A stretch of DNA of 64,000 nt, from the NCBI GenBank assembly GCA_951217055.1, contig OX578278.1, positions 38,351,115 to 38,415,114 of the forward strand, in the 5' to 3' direction. Below the pieces are notes generated by a model that saw only the letters and a list, made by a program, of their open reading frames with translations, had not been told where the DNA came from and did no database searches. Origin of the DNA: Gerris lacustris. Lineage: Eukaryota; Arthropoda; Insecta; Hemiptera; Gerridae. Positions 10,170 to 22,144 of this stretch are shown here, one piece after another; the stretch's first letter is position 1; each line of letters starts with the position of its first letter. The translations under genes and the position numbers were made by a program.

Positions 10170-10715
10170 GTATTAAAGTATCAATTTAACAACATTTAAA
10201 GAGTGCAGACGGTTGAAATTAATTTGCGGCTATCTGTGGGCTACTTTCGATGAACCATGAAAATTTCATGAAAAACTAGATTTTTTTCATGAAAAACCAG
10301 AGTGCTTTTGAAGATGTAGGTATAAATAAATGTATGTTTGTTGTGTTTGCGCATGTGGAAGAGAAGCACATGGGTACAGGTGCAGATGATTGAAACTTAA
10401 ATGGGACCAACAATGGCCTAATCCAGTGGTGGCAATAAGGGCCCTGCAGACCCCTCGGCGCGTCATTTGTATGACCAATACCATACAAATTTCATTAAAA
10501 TCGGACGACTATTTTTTAAGATATGTTGGTTTGCAAAAATTGAGTGATACAGACCGACAGACAGAAACGAAACCAAAAATGTTTCCTGATGTCTGAAACG
10601 GTTTTCTGTCTTGGAATTTTTTAAATCGGAGATAATTTTTTTTGTCTATATTCAGAACGATCACATAGCTTCCGTTACCTTCGGTAAGCTCGGAAGCAAA
10701 AAACCAATCTTTGCG
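10170..10715 (+). repeat. dispersed repeat family A copy with conserved 3' hairpin
   Basis: It contains the family A middle (GGGACCAACAATGG, then AAATCGGACGACTA) and the 3' part (CGACAGACAGAAACG, ATGTCTGAAACGG, CACATAGCTTCC). It ends with the hairpin CTTCCG-TTACC-TTC-GGTAA-G-CT-CGGAAG followed by CAAAAA. The same hairpin closes the copies at 47746, 50920 and 54000. No reading frame is conserved between copies, so the family looks non-coding. Confidence 0.75.
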
Positions 10716-10859
10716 GAGTACAAGATGCATACTTTCATTTCTAATATGATACATCAGGTTTTCTTTGACACTTCTTACATTAAATTTTAAAACCATAAAG
10801 TTACGTCGTTTATAATGTGGACGAAAGAACATATGATACTAGCGAGATAATATGCGAAG

Positions 10860-11400
10860 AAAAAAATACTGAAAAAGTAGAAGAAATTATGCTAAGCGAA
10901 CTTGTTATTTTTACAACCAGTGTTTAACAAACAAAGCAGTTCCTGATAGTTGGCTTTTGTCAAAACTAATCCTACTCCATAAGAAAGGAAACAAGCTTGA
11001 TATAAGGAACTACCGTCCTATAAACTTGCTATCTCTTCTCTTTCTCTATAAGACATTCATGAGATCATGAGTGTTATCTCGACCAGGTTAGTTAAGCAAT
11101 TAGACTAACTCCCCGGTGAACCAAGTTGGATTTAAAAGAAATTTCTCTACCTGCGATGCTATCTTTGTCATACAACAGGTAATTTTGAGAGCTCAAGAGT
11201 ATAATTCCCTGTGGCTATATGATATTTATAGACTTCGAAAAGGCATTTGATAGTGCATATCTGAGGAGCTATAGAAAATCCAATGCAATGAAATTCAAGG
11301 GGAATATGTAGAGCTCATAAAAGGCATATATTAATGGAGCGAAAATAAGAATCGAGGTAGGCGATAAAAAGACGACAATATTATCTCTTTAAAAAAATAC
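10860..11400 (+). pseudogene. RTE-like LINE reverse transcriptase remnant, part 1
   Basis: Frames on the plus strand show reverse-transcriptase blocks in order: V-P-D-S-W then L-I-L-L-H-K-K-G, N-Y-R-P-I-N-L-L-S (10980-11035), and, after frameshifts, F-I-D-F-E-K-A-F-D-S (11226-11256), which carries the catalytic D of motif A. Many stops and frameshifts show that it is dead. The element is interrupted at about 11400 and resumes at about 12242. Confidence 0.75.
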
Positions 11401-12241
11401 GTGTGGTGTCGCGGGACACCCGGTAGGAACGAAGTTCCTTACGCTTTTCATTAAATATAAATTATAAAAACACAGTGCTAAATATACAATACTATCTACT
11501 TATACATGGTGGAGTTAGAAAAGAGACAAAATTAAAAGTAACTAACTGTTTGTACCAGCGGAGTTGAGGCAAAATTAAAAGAAAATCTTGTTATTATCTT
11601 TGAAGCGAGCGTCTTACAATAAAAAATAATGTATTGTATATTGAGAAAATAGTTAATTATGATGAGTTTATAGTTAAAGCAGATGGTTGTAGAGACGAAA
11701 CAGGACTGTCCTCTCAGACTCCGCCGGCGTATTACTCCAATTAAAATATATTAAAATCGTTACGTCAGAACGTAAGATATCGGTAAAAACGTTGTTTTCT
11801 TTAGCGATCATTATCATTTCATAGCAGTGTCGGAGTTCGTTTAACTAAAAAATATTACTTTAAATTATAATCATCAATAACTACGGGAGACATACAGAGA
11901 AAAATAGAGAAAAATTTGAATTAAAAAATATTATTTAAAATAGTTTTTTGTCTCATTAAATAGATGAAGTTAGAATTTTTTCCTGTCCTTAATTTCCTAT
12001 TTTAAATTTGAAGTTTTCGTTTACGCGAGCGTTGCGCGTGAACGCTTGGGCGGATAACGTTTTCCAACTAACTCACCCTGGGCATTGGTAAAATGAACAT
12101 GTGAACCAAATTTCAACTAACTTGGTCATCTTTTACTCAAGTTATCGTCATCGGTAGATTTCGTGACGCTTGTTTTTGTGACGGTCGTTTTTTTCGGATT
12201 CACTCCCGGGCTCCAGAACGTGCCATAACGAACTTCGTTCC
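11401..12241. mobile_element. insertion splitting the RTE-like LINE
   Basis: About 840 bp with ends GGAACGAAGTTCCTTA (from 11426) and TAACGAACTTCGTTCC (to 12241), which are near-complements, so these are short inverted termini. The flanking LINE codons are contiguous when this block is ignored: the R-Q-G-D-type step resumes at 12242. The 11820-12185 section matches 53540-53815 inside a family A copy, including the imperfect palindrome around TTTACGCGAGCGTTGCGCG. Superfamily is unknown. Confidence 0.65.
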
Positions 12242-13190
12242 AAAAAAGGATTATGACAAGGAGATATAACTTTAGCCAAACTTTTTGGGGGTGTATTGGA
12301 GGAGGTGTTTAATACCTTTAGCCAAACTTTTTGGGGCTGTATTGGAGGAGGTGTTTAAAAAGTTAAATTGGGAAGAATATGAAATAAATATGTAAATAGA
12401 GAAATGCTGTCACAATTAAATTTGCCGACTACATTGTACTTATTGGAAAATCTAGAGAAGAAGCCAACAATATGGTATGGTGAAGGAATTATCAGATAAA
12501 GCTAAAAAAAAAAAAAAGTAGGGTTAAAAATAAGTATAAGTATAATAAAACCAAAGCGATTATTTTAAACTGCAATAAGCACATAGATGTAATATTGGAA
12601 GATGGATTAATAGATGAGGTTAATGAGCTGATCTATTTAGGATAAATGGTAGGATGTGACGACGTATGTATATCAAAAGAAATCAAAAGAAGAATTGGAT
12701 TAGGATGGCGGGCGCATATGGTAAGCATCGAACATTATTCAGGTCTACAGTAGAGATCAAACATAAAAAGTCAAGCTCTGGAATAGCGTAGTGAAACCAG
12801 TTCTAATATACGGATGTGAAACGTCGAGCCTTACAAAGAAAAACCTGAATATAATGCAATAATGCTAGTAGCGGAGTAGAAGAATGGAAAGGAGTATGCT
12901 TAAAATCGGAAAGAAAGAGAGGAAAAGCAACTACTCGATTCGGATGCAAACATGGAAGACATAGGAAAGACGAAAATAACAAAAAAAATGGAAATGGGCA
13001 GGTCACATAGCGCGATGCAAAGATGATAGGTGGACTAAGAAAGTGATAGACTGGCAGATCGTAGCGATGAAAAGAGGAAGAGGAAGACCAAAATTAAAAT
13101 AGGACAACGAGATGAGGGCATGCTGCGGAAGTGCAACGTGGCATCGAGTTGCTCAGGATAGGACTGAGTGGTGGAGAATGGGTAATGTGT
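12242..13190 (+). pseudogene. RTE-like LINE reverse transcriptase remnant, part 2
   Basis: This continues the pol frame with L-F-G-A-V-L-E-E-V-F-K, an A-D-Y-I-V-L block at the catalytic F-A-D-D site (second aspartate replaced by tyrosine), then Y-G-C-E-T-like and K-W-K-W-A-G-H-I-A-R-C-K-D-D-R-W segments, G-R-G-R-P and D-R-T-E-W-W-R near the end. These are characteristic C-terminal marks of RTE-like endonuclease-reverse transcriptases. A 46-bp tandem duplication (12271 and 12317) and many stops are present. Confidence 0.75.
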
Positions 13191-14009
13191 ACATATGCTA
13201 GATAAGTTGATATTTCTTTTTAAAAAAAAATTAAAATTAAGTAATAAATGAATGAATATAAATTATAGTAAGGATAAGAGTCTGTGTTTAATGATAATTC
13301 CCTTTCGTATTGTTATTTTGTATTTTGTGTTTTTGTCTTTCCGTTATTCTTCTTAATCTTTATATTTAATTTAATTGTTGTTAATATTTATAAATGTTTA
13401 TGTAATTAATCAAAACCAAATGTAAAATATCTGTGATGTAGGCAACCACTAACTCAAAGCCACTAGGCGACCACAGCGAAAGCTGATTTACATATTTTGG
13501 AAAATAAATGGGAGAAAAATAGACTGCCAATTGGTGTGACACATAGCTTCCACGCATCCTATTCACGTACTTAATTGATTTTATGTTTTTACAAGCCACT
13601 ATTGTCTTTAAAAAAATCTTTTTTTTTTTTTTCAATTTTACCCCCTCAAAACTAGAAATAACACCAAATAGAATGTAACAATAGGTCAAGTGTGTGCTAG
13701 TCAGCACACACAGCGAGGGTCCGTAGGCCACTGTAAAGTGTATAAACAGTGTTTTTTTAAAATGCTAAAAAGCTTACTTTAAACCATTCTAAGGGTCTGA
13801 TTTTCTAAAAACACACTCTGATGAAGTATTTTTTTGCCACTGAACCGGACTACAACCCTATAAATACATCAAAAAGACCATAATTATAAAAAAAAAAAGT
13901 ATTTTGTCAATAAAAAATAAAATAATATTTTGTTCGAAATTTCCAAAAAGTGGTATCTTTACTTTTGGTCGAAGAATGTTTAGGAATTTTTTCAGATTTT
14001 TTGCACTTC
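13191..14009. other. intergenic with a family A 5'-end fragment
   Basis: Mostly AT-rich. At 13520-13560 it contains the family A 5' end, TAGACTGCCAATTGGTGTG followed by CACATAGCTTCC, on the plus strand. The rest of that copy is not recognisable downstream. Confidence 0.5.
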
Positions 14010-14375
14010 ACATAAGTGAGGTAGAGGGGGGGGGGGGGGGGGGGGGACACGTTTCAAACTCGCCTACGCTCGCCCTATCAAAGTTATAACCAAAGAATTA
14101 TATATTTTTGTAATCAGCTCGACGTACCCTTTCATATGATACCCCTCACGGTGTCGAAAAAAAATAAAAAAATGTTAACCCTTAAGTTTTTTTACCCTAA
14201 TTTTTTTTGTAAAAAAAAAATATTTTTAAAATATGTGGGCAGGTACAAGACATATACATGCCAAATTTCAAAGTGATCGGACGAAAGGTGTAGCCGTGAG
14301 AGCACGCGAGAGGTCGGACGGACAGACACACGCAGGAAAATATAAGGGTCCTTGGTTTTGCCTACGGACCCCAAA
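14010..14375 (+). repeat. dispersed repeat with G-tract and cagaca-type tail
   Basis: A run of about 20 G (14026-14046) is followed by a segment with GCCAAATTTCAAAGTGATCGG, a GGTCGGACGGACAGACACAC phrase and GGTCCTTGGTTTTGCC. The layout (a G-rich end, a parsimonious middle, then cagaca words) resembles repeat family B but the sequence is different. No protein is encoded. Confidence 0.4.
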
Positions 14376-15600
14376 AATGATTCTACTATTTAAGAGCTTT
14401 TTAACGATATACATCATATTATAAAAGATTAACTTTGACATTTTACCCTTTGAACATTTTTAACTTTGAAATTTTAGGATGTACTAATGAAATAAAATAT
14501 AATCAATTTAAAGAGGATTAGTGTGAGATTCAAGCGCCTCAATCAGAAATAAAATCGGTCAACAATTATAGAAACTATGGTCATTCAAAGACAAAAATGG
14601 AAAAAATTAAACCAAAAAATACCAAATTTCTCACTATCTAAGGTACAACCGATGATGATAGGACAAAAAGTCATAGGACCAAAGTTGTAGAACTATTAAA
14701 ATCAGTTACCGCTGGTGCTATCCGTTTTCCAATACGACTTACCGTTTAGCGGCAATAAGCCCCCAAAACAGCTTAAAAATCAAGTCGGCTATTTTTATAT
14801 TTTTATTATTTTAGTTTAGAAGAGAGAAAAGTGAACTTTGTATAATTATTTTGGTTCACAATGCGGACATTGCGCGTCGAATGGCGCAAACTGCAAGTCT
14901 CTAGCTCTTCTGGAAGTGGGTAAACATTAATGTCAGTTAGCCATGGCTTTATAGTATATAGAAGTATTATTTTAGCACGATTTAAAGTGCGCAGACAGTT
15001 GAAATTAGGCGGGTGCTATCTTCAAGCTACTTTCGACGAACCATATTATAACTATGTGTTTCGAATGGGGATTAAACCTTAAACATAATCAAAACTACGT
15101 GTTGGATAACATAACCCATAACCTTAAAATTTTATAAATATACTTTAACTTACTAAGCCAAAGAACTTCAACATTAATTCACCCCCAAAATTAAAGAAAC
15201 ATACTTCTATTCTAACGCCGGCACACATTATAGCTGCTACGCTCTAATTAAAAAACTTTTAAATTCAACAAATTAAGGTGAAAAGAATATGAAGATACAT
15301 TTATAAAGGAGTGGTATACAACCATTTTCATACTGTTTGACGGTTTACTACTTATTTGAGCTAAAAGCATTTGTTGGTGTATCGATATGTCGTGTTTGTC
15401 GGCGATGTATCGATTAGTAGTAGGGGAGGCGCGCGTCTGGACCTTTATGAAGTATGAGCCGTATAGTTCCATTCCAGTATAGTGGAGGCGGTCGGACTAG
15501 TCGTGTCGGGGTGAGGGTTGTTAAGAGCTTTGAGTGTTACAAACTACGGTCTATTTTGTAGGGGCGCGTGTTACTCAGTAGACCACGTGGTCTAGGAGTC
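14376..15600. other. intergenic and 5' UTR or promoter region of the SLC7 gene
   Basis: The 15470-15600 part is noticeably richer in GC than the surroundings and leads directly into the first ATG, so it probably contains the transcription start and 5' UTR. A CTCAGTA word at 15574 could be an initiator, but that is a guess. An in-frame TAG at 15559-15561 precedes the ATG. Confidence 0.4.
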
Positions 15601-15685
15601 ATGGACGAGCCCGCCGAGAAGGTTACTCTCAAACGGAAGATAACGCTTTTCAACGGAGTAGCAATCATTGTAGGGACCATTATTG
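15601..15685 (+). CDS. SLC7 LAT-type amino-acid transporter, coding exon 1
   Basis: The gene encodes the light (transport) subunit of a heteromeric amino-acid exchanger at the plasma membrane. Exon 1 gives 28 residues and one base: a short charged N-terminus (MDEPAEKVTLKRKIT) followed by the start of TM1, G-V-A-I-I-V-G-T-I-I. The ATG follows an in-frame TAG at 15559. The exon ends ATTG before GTAAGC. The split glycine codon is completed by exon 2, giving the conserved G-S-G of TM1 that contacts the amino-acid backbone in this family. The N-terminus is short compared with human LAT1. Insect relatives are of the JhI-21/mnd/CG1607 group; which orthologue this is cannot be decided here. Confidence 0.85.
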
Positions 15686-17039
15686 GTAAGCACCACAGTA
15701 TTGCCAACCTAAACTTTTCAAACAAACCTGCATCCGATTTTTCGTGAGAGCAAGCTTTTCGTTAATAACCCTGTTTGTTAACAAATAATCTACCAAAGAT
15801 ACAACTTAGTTTTTTATTTTAAACCGAACTATTTGAAAAATTTAAAAAGCAATTCTAAGAATACTTTTTTAATTTGATTATTATATCGTTATTTTTAACA
15901 ATTACATTACATATTTTAAATGTAAAAAATGTGGTAAATAGTCAACTGTTACTCAATGGTGAATAGTCGACACTACTTAACATGCAATTTCTATTTTCTA
16001 CTGGGTTTGTTAACTAAGTTTCGTATTCTTTAACTATTACATGTAATATTTTATTAAAAGAAATGATATCTTTTATTTGTTTTGCGTAAAGATAAAACGT
16101 TTCTTTATAATGATGGTTATTATAATTTGTGAATATATTATGATAGATGTACATTAAATTAAAACTTAATTACATTTTTTTGTGTAGTATGTTTTGTTAA
16201 CATGTACCTAAGTACCATATTCCAACAAAAATAATTAATTTTGTCACGTCAAAATATTTAAAAAATACGAACTGAAAATTCGAAGTACATAAAACAGAAT
16301 AGCTTTAGTTAGATTAAGGTTCCCAAGCCCGCAACGCACTATGTTATTATATTCTTTGTGACAAAGGGGGCATAATCACTCTTGATAAATTATAATATCC
16401 CTTTCTTTAATACACTTTACCGATGAAAGGGCATACTCTCATCTATATTTATGAATTAATAAGTGTGATGCTTGGTTACCGTGTTCTAAATGTTAGCTAG
16501 CAAATCATTTAAATTATATTTACATTTTTTCATCCTAAACAATGCTTTATATATATATTTGGTCTATAAGGTTGGTCAGGGGGAGAATGTTTTCCCTTAA
16601 ATTTAATTTATTTATTTGTCATCACCGCTAAGAAGTAAAATGAAATTATTCTCGTTATTGACCCAAAGAGATATAATTTTGTTTGGTACTGGTTCTGTAA
16701 CTGAAATGTCTAATATGATGTCAACCTTTATATTTTATTTAAAAAAAGTTTATTTATTAATCTATAAAGTCGTTTCTACAGAGATTTTGATGAATTTATT
16801 CACAGGGAATAAAAACCTGATATCAAACAGAGAAAAATCATCGGATTATGGTTAAAAAATCACCATACTTAACGTTTCTACTAAAAACCATATCTTTTTT
16901 GATATAATGTTTTAAAACTGCCTATATTTAATATTGTGTTTTTTTTAAAAATAAATAATATAACTCGGTCGATGAGTTACGTTTAGTTGTGAAACACATT
17001 AAAACACGTTCTTATTATATACTTTTATTGCTGTACCTC

Positions 17040-19160
17040 CCATTTTCCATCTTTGAATGCAATTATCTCGAATTTTTCCCCCCGGAAATATAACTTATCT
17101 ACATTTATACAACCCAAATACCACTGACTGAATCATCACGATATCTCTGGAACCACTCAACCTATGACCATAAAATGTGGTAAGTGTGTTCCTCTCACCC
17201 CCTAGATGCTCGCTAATAAATCGTTTTTAATAATCTGCCTTATGAAATCAAGATGGTGGCTAGAAAACTGATTTATTATTGCGACTCTTTGCCGAATTCG
17301 AAATTCTTAGCAGAATTTGATATGACCATATCTCCGGAACCAATTGTACTACAATCTTTAAATTTGAATTTTATCTTCCCTTTACGACTTAAACAACTTT
17401 TGTAAAAGGTTTTTTCAATCGGCCATTTTGGGTTAAGATGAATTCTTATATTTGAAACTACGTCCCCCTAACTATAATTATCAACATTTCTTTGAAACAT
17501 TAAAATAAAATGATTGTATTTTTTTATGTTTATTATATTTTGTTTTATATTATTTATGTTTCCAAAATAATATTTATATCTGCCAAGAAGGAACAAAGTA
17601 AAATAAGAAGGGGAAGTGAGCCCAGCAGACTGAACTTCTGAATTTTGGAAGTTAATACAAGGGAAATGAGTTAAAACACCACAGTATTAAATACAGACAG
17701 TTTTCTAACATTTTATCAAAATTAAAAATATACCAATTATTAATCATGTATATTAATAATTGAGTAAGATAATAATTCAAATATTAACCCAGGGATGTGG
17801 GATGTGATTAGACAACGGGAGGGGGGATACAGAAGGAAATACCTCTGCTTTTCTCGGAAAGTTAACTTTTAAAACTGTTTCTCCATTAGTAAGAATGAAT
17901 TATAAATTAGAAAATTAAGAATTTTCGTAAGTTATTTTATCCACGAGGGATAAAAATAAATGGGTGTAGAAATAATAAAGGAGGAAGAGATTTAGTAAAC
18001 TCTGTGGCGCATGAATATAAATATTCTCGCTTTGTAAAATTACTTAAATTTTCTTGATAGTCCAGGAGATAGCGTTTATAAAAGTGACTGACTAAAGTTA
18101 AGCTAGAATTTTGTGTTTGAGATCATTTTTGGTGTCCTTCAAGTGGGACTTAAACTTGGCCATAAGCTGTTAAAAATGAAACAGACCGGTGGAGGCCTTG
18201 TTCCGCCCATTTTGGCAGATTATTTTATTTCCATAGACCAAAAATCAAGTTGATGTTAGTTTGTCACATAATAGCATAGAAATTCAAATATTTCTTCAAA
18301 TCAAAGTGGTTACCTAGGTGTAATTTTTAATTTGATGGGTTTATAAATTACCATCAAGTAATATTAAAGTTATTCCACTAAGCAAGAATATTTATATGCC
18401 ACAGAGTATCAATCTTCCCACCTCCCCCTTGTTTTTATACACCCTCTCTGTGGATCACATTTAATTTACTAAAATTAGTAATTGCTAAAATTTGTAATTG
18501 ATTCCGTCAACTGGAGAAGCATTTTAAATGCGTGAAATTTAACAAAAGCAGAGGTATCTTTCGCCTGTATAATCTTATCACTTCCTTAGGCTAAAATTGA
18601 AATGATCTTATATTAGTATTTTTACATCCTAAAGAGATACCCTTTACCAAATACCAAGAATGAACCCTTTACCAAGAATGAAGTACCTGATTTCAGAAGA
18701 GCAGCCGGGGCTCAATTCCTCTCTTTTTTTTAGGGGTCAAATTAAAAAAAAAAAAAATCATGATTGACAGATATAAATATTATTTTAGAAATTATCATAC
18801 TAAAACGATCGTTTTATTTGAGCGTTTTAAAGAAAACTGTGATAAATATAGTTGGCAAACTTATATAGCCTCCATCTTAAATGAAATGGCCGTTTCAAAA
18901 AGCCTTTAAACTTTGTTTATGCCATAAACGGAAACTAACTTCCAAATTTTAAGGTTCTAGTCCAATTGGTTCGGGAAATATCGTCTTGTCGAATTCAGCA
19001 TATAAATTGTGAAATTGCCGCCTCATTCAATCAAGATGGCGACCACCTAGGGGGTCAGGGGAACCTCAATGCAAAATTTCAGTTCTCTAGCAATTGCCGT
19101 TCTGGAGATACTGTGATGGATGAGTATGAGTGAAAGGTGTTAGGCTTTTATGTATTTATA
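17040..19160. repeat. pair of inverted repeat family D arms in intron 1
   Basis: The left part (17100-17460) and the complement of the right part (18840-19140) share phrases around ATATCTCCGGAACCA, 'CACCCCCTAG...' and AATCAAGATGG. A third, shorter copy lies at 56520-56660. The arms are diverged, with unrelated AT-rich sequence between, so this may be one old foldback element or two separate insertions. Confidence 0.45.
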
Positions 19161-19828
19161 GATAGATTTCTTTTGCTATATTACTATTCTTTCTATCTCT
19201 ATTTATTGCTTGTACCAAAAAAATGCGAGAAGGGCGTCTTTACCGGTAATTCTGAAATATCTTTTTATATCTAAATGTGCTACTTTCTACTGCTCTCCTT
19301 TTATTCAAGGTCCCATTTTAACCCTTATAAGTATTTGCATAATACTTATTTTAACAAGTTCATGAACACTAACTAAAGATACTTATTTTTTTAAAAAATT
19401 CTAATTAGTTTTTATTTAATATGCAGTGTGAATAATATGGAATGTGTTAACAAAGGAGTAAAAAAGATTATACTAATAGGATTAGATTACTGGTTTTATC
19501 GCTCTCACGGATATAATGAATACTCGTCTGTCTGTAACTCTATTATCCACAGATACTTATTATAATACAACAAGTGCTGCTACCTGCCATTACGATTAAA
19601 ATATAATTATTACGCTTTAAATAAATGACTTGCACAACATTCCTTTTTTGCAATTTTAATTAATTCTTTATGGGGAGGCTGTATATTCGACTGTTCGGAT
19701 CTAAGTATGATATCTGGGTGCTGGTTGACCTCGACACACTAACTACCTTTTTCTAAATAATTAATATTGTCTTGTTTTTTTTTTTTTTGTTCTTTTTTAC
19801 ATACTACGATTTAAATTGAAATTGTAAA

Positions 19829-20855
19829 GTGTGTCAATTAGTGAGTTGTCACTGCACTTTTCTTCCTCACACTGACGTCTTCTTAGACTCCGGTCTATAA
19901 ATTAAGATTAGGTATATATCGTAAAAAATATATAAATGTGTAATGTGTGCCAATTAGTGGGTTACATAGTTTCCTTGTGTCCTATCACTGCACCTGACTT
20001 CTTTGTACACTCAGATCTAAATTAAGATTATAACGTAAAAAAGTGTGCCAATTAGTGGATTACATACCTATTTATCACGTCCTATTACTGCACCTTTCTT
20101 TCTCCCCCTGACTTCTTCGTAATTAAGTCGTTAAACGATATTTAGAGGCTATCTCTGTAAGCCACTGAATAATTTCACCCGCTACGCACATTAAATTTTG
20201 CTAAATTGATACTTTAATTCAGGAAAAAATCATATCACAGTTTTAAAAATAGTCCTTTGTTAAATAGCTTCCTGTTCCTGGCGTCCTATTTCGTATATTT
20301 TAATGATTTTATTCTTTTACAACCTATTATTTCAAGCATTTTTTTATGTTCCAATTTATGCAATTTTCCCCCGTTTTTTAAAACTGTCAAAATTGTTTTG
20401 ATTTTTTACATGAATTCAAGTATCAATTTAAGCAAAATTTGAAGAGGGCAGCCGGTTGAAATTAATCTGGAGTCTACAGATAGGCTACTTCGATAAACCA
20501 TCAGATGAGTACTTTTAAAGATAAAAGTGTCAATAAATATACTTTTGTACGCATATGGAAGAAAAATAAATGGGCGCAGAAGGTTAAAGCTTATATGGGA
20601 CCAACAGTGGGCTAATTAAAACTTACCATTTAAATTTCATTAAAATCGGATGAGTAGTTTTTAAGATGTTGGTTCGCAAAAATTGAGCGAAAACCCGACA
20701 GACCGACTAACAGGCACGAAACCAAAAATGTTCTCTGATGTCTGAAACGGATTTCTATCTTGGAATTTTTGAAATCGGAGATATAAAAAAAGTTCGTTCT
20801 TCAGAACGATCACATAGCTTCCCTAAAAGTAAGGTCGGAAGCAAAAAGGGAGGAT
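19829..20855 (+). repeat. family A copy preceded by three tandem copies of its 5' end
   Basis: The 5'-end motif, GTGTGCCAATTAGTGGG then ACATAG.TTCC and a CCTAT.ACTGCAC phrase, begins at about 19829, 19944 and 20043 (spacings about 115 and 99 bp). After this comes an inverted segment (20200-20440) and a plus-strand family A body, with GGGACCAACAGTGGGC at 20598, ATGTCTGAAACGG at 20737, GATCACATAGCTTCC at 20807, and the 3' terminus ending GGTCGGAAGCAAAAA. Confidence 0.65.
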
Positions 20856-21670
20856 AATTAAATAAATTTGATAATAATGGTTTATAAAACCATACAATCA
20901 TTAAAATATGCACCGAGACCGTCTTTGAACGTGAGAAAGCTATGTGTAGATTGGCGCATAGCTGTTGTTTGTAATTTAAATTAGTTTTATAAATTAGTCA
21001 TATTTTATTTTGCTGTTAGATGTAATTTTAGTACTATTATATGCTCTCAGGTAATGATAATTCGATCATTTTTAAGTTTTAATACTTTCCCCCTGTCTTA
21101 AAGCTTAATTAAATTTTTCTTCTTAGAATTTGAGTTTTAAAATATTTTGATTTTTTTTAAATAATACAAAAATTATTACCGATATTATTCTAAAAGTATA
21201 TTTTGGTTTTAGTATTAGTTTTTAATTAAACTCAGTTTCCTATTTTGTTGAATTTCAGACCCCGAAAATGGGGAGGAAATTTAGGCCGGGGTAGTTTTGT
21301 ATCCCACGTCCAACTCGTAAGAAAACAAAACCCGAGCACTCAAGGGAAATCGAACCTTAAAATCAAAATCTCTTTTATATACACTGTAATAAGAAATAGA
21401 AAATTGTTGCGTGAGAACTCTGACAAACTTTATGATACATGTTTTTGTCGTGGTACATGTATTTTAAGCACTTCCTTTTCTTGTGGATATATTATTATTA
21501 CTGTGGTAGTCCCTTTTTTACAGTTTCCTTTCCCAAGATCATATATTTATTGTGGTAATCACCTCTCGCCTTCTTTGTCAGCTTACTTTTATAGATATTT
21601 ACGATACGCGAGAATCGTGATTCTGGAAGCTGGCTAAAACGCTGACGAAAGCAAATTTTTCTGTTGACAG

Positions 21671-22015
21671 GTTCAGGGATCTTCGTATCACCAGCGGGTG
21701 TTTACTTGTACACTAAGTCTGTTGGAGTGTCGCTGCTGGTGTGGTTAGCCTCGGGAGTGTTCTCGACGTTAGGAGCTCTCTGCTACGCCGAACTAGGCAC
21801 CTGTATCACCAGGTCTGGAGGAGACTATGCCTACATCCTCGAGGCTTTCGGCGATCTGCCTGCCTTCCTTCGTCTCTGGGCAGCAGTTCTCGTAATTAGA
21901 CCGACAACCCAGGCTATAGTCGCCCTAACCTTCGCAGAGTACGTCGCCAAACCATTCTACCCAGATTGTTCGCCACCAGCTGCTGCTTTGTCAATGTTCG
22001 CTACCTTATGCCTTT
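21671..22015 (+). CDS. SLC7 LAT-type transporter, coding exon 2
   Basis: A 345-bp exon flanked by TGACAG and GTAAGT, phase 1 on both sides. It finishes TM1 (G-S-G-I-F-V-S-P), then gives TM2, TM3 and the loop to TM4 (residues 29-143). Conserved family words are [10 protein letters not shown] (63-72), S-G-G-D-Y-A-Y-I (77-84), P-A-F-L-R-L-W (92-98), [14 protein letters not shown] (104-117) and F-Y-P-D-C (124-128). Cys128 sits where LAT1 Cys164 forms the disulfide to the CD98 heavy chain, so this is a heavy-chain-dependent light subunit rather than a cationic CAT transporter. The exon is clearly richer in GC than the introns around it. Confidence 0.95.
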
Positions 22016-22144
22016 GTAAGTACACTGTTATTTATAATTATAAATTAAAATTTTTACATGTGTCCTCATAGGCACCTTTTAGTGAGATGCTCTTAGAATA
22101 ATTTTTAATTATTAATGATTACAAAAAACATTTATACACAAAAT

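Larger units (their letters stand above)
15686..21670 (+). other. SLC7 intron 1 (5985 bp)
   Basis: A phase 1 intron from GTAAGC to TGACAG. It contains a large inverted-repeat block at 17040-19160 and family A sequence at 19829-20855. The rest is AT-rich sequence in which I see no gene. The open frames at 16616-16855 and 21245-21637 show no family marks. Confidence 0.8.

Noticed and set aside
12803..13006. Minus-strand 67-codon open frame with a Leu/Phe-rich start
   Set aside because: It is antisense to the RTE-like LINE remnant and has no independent support.
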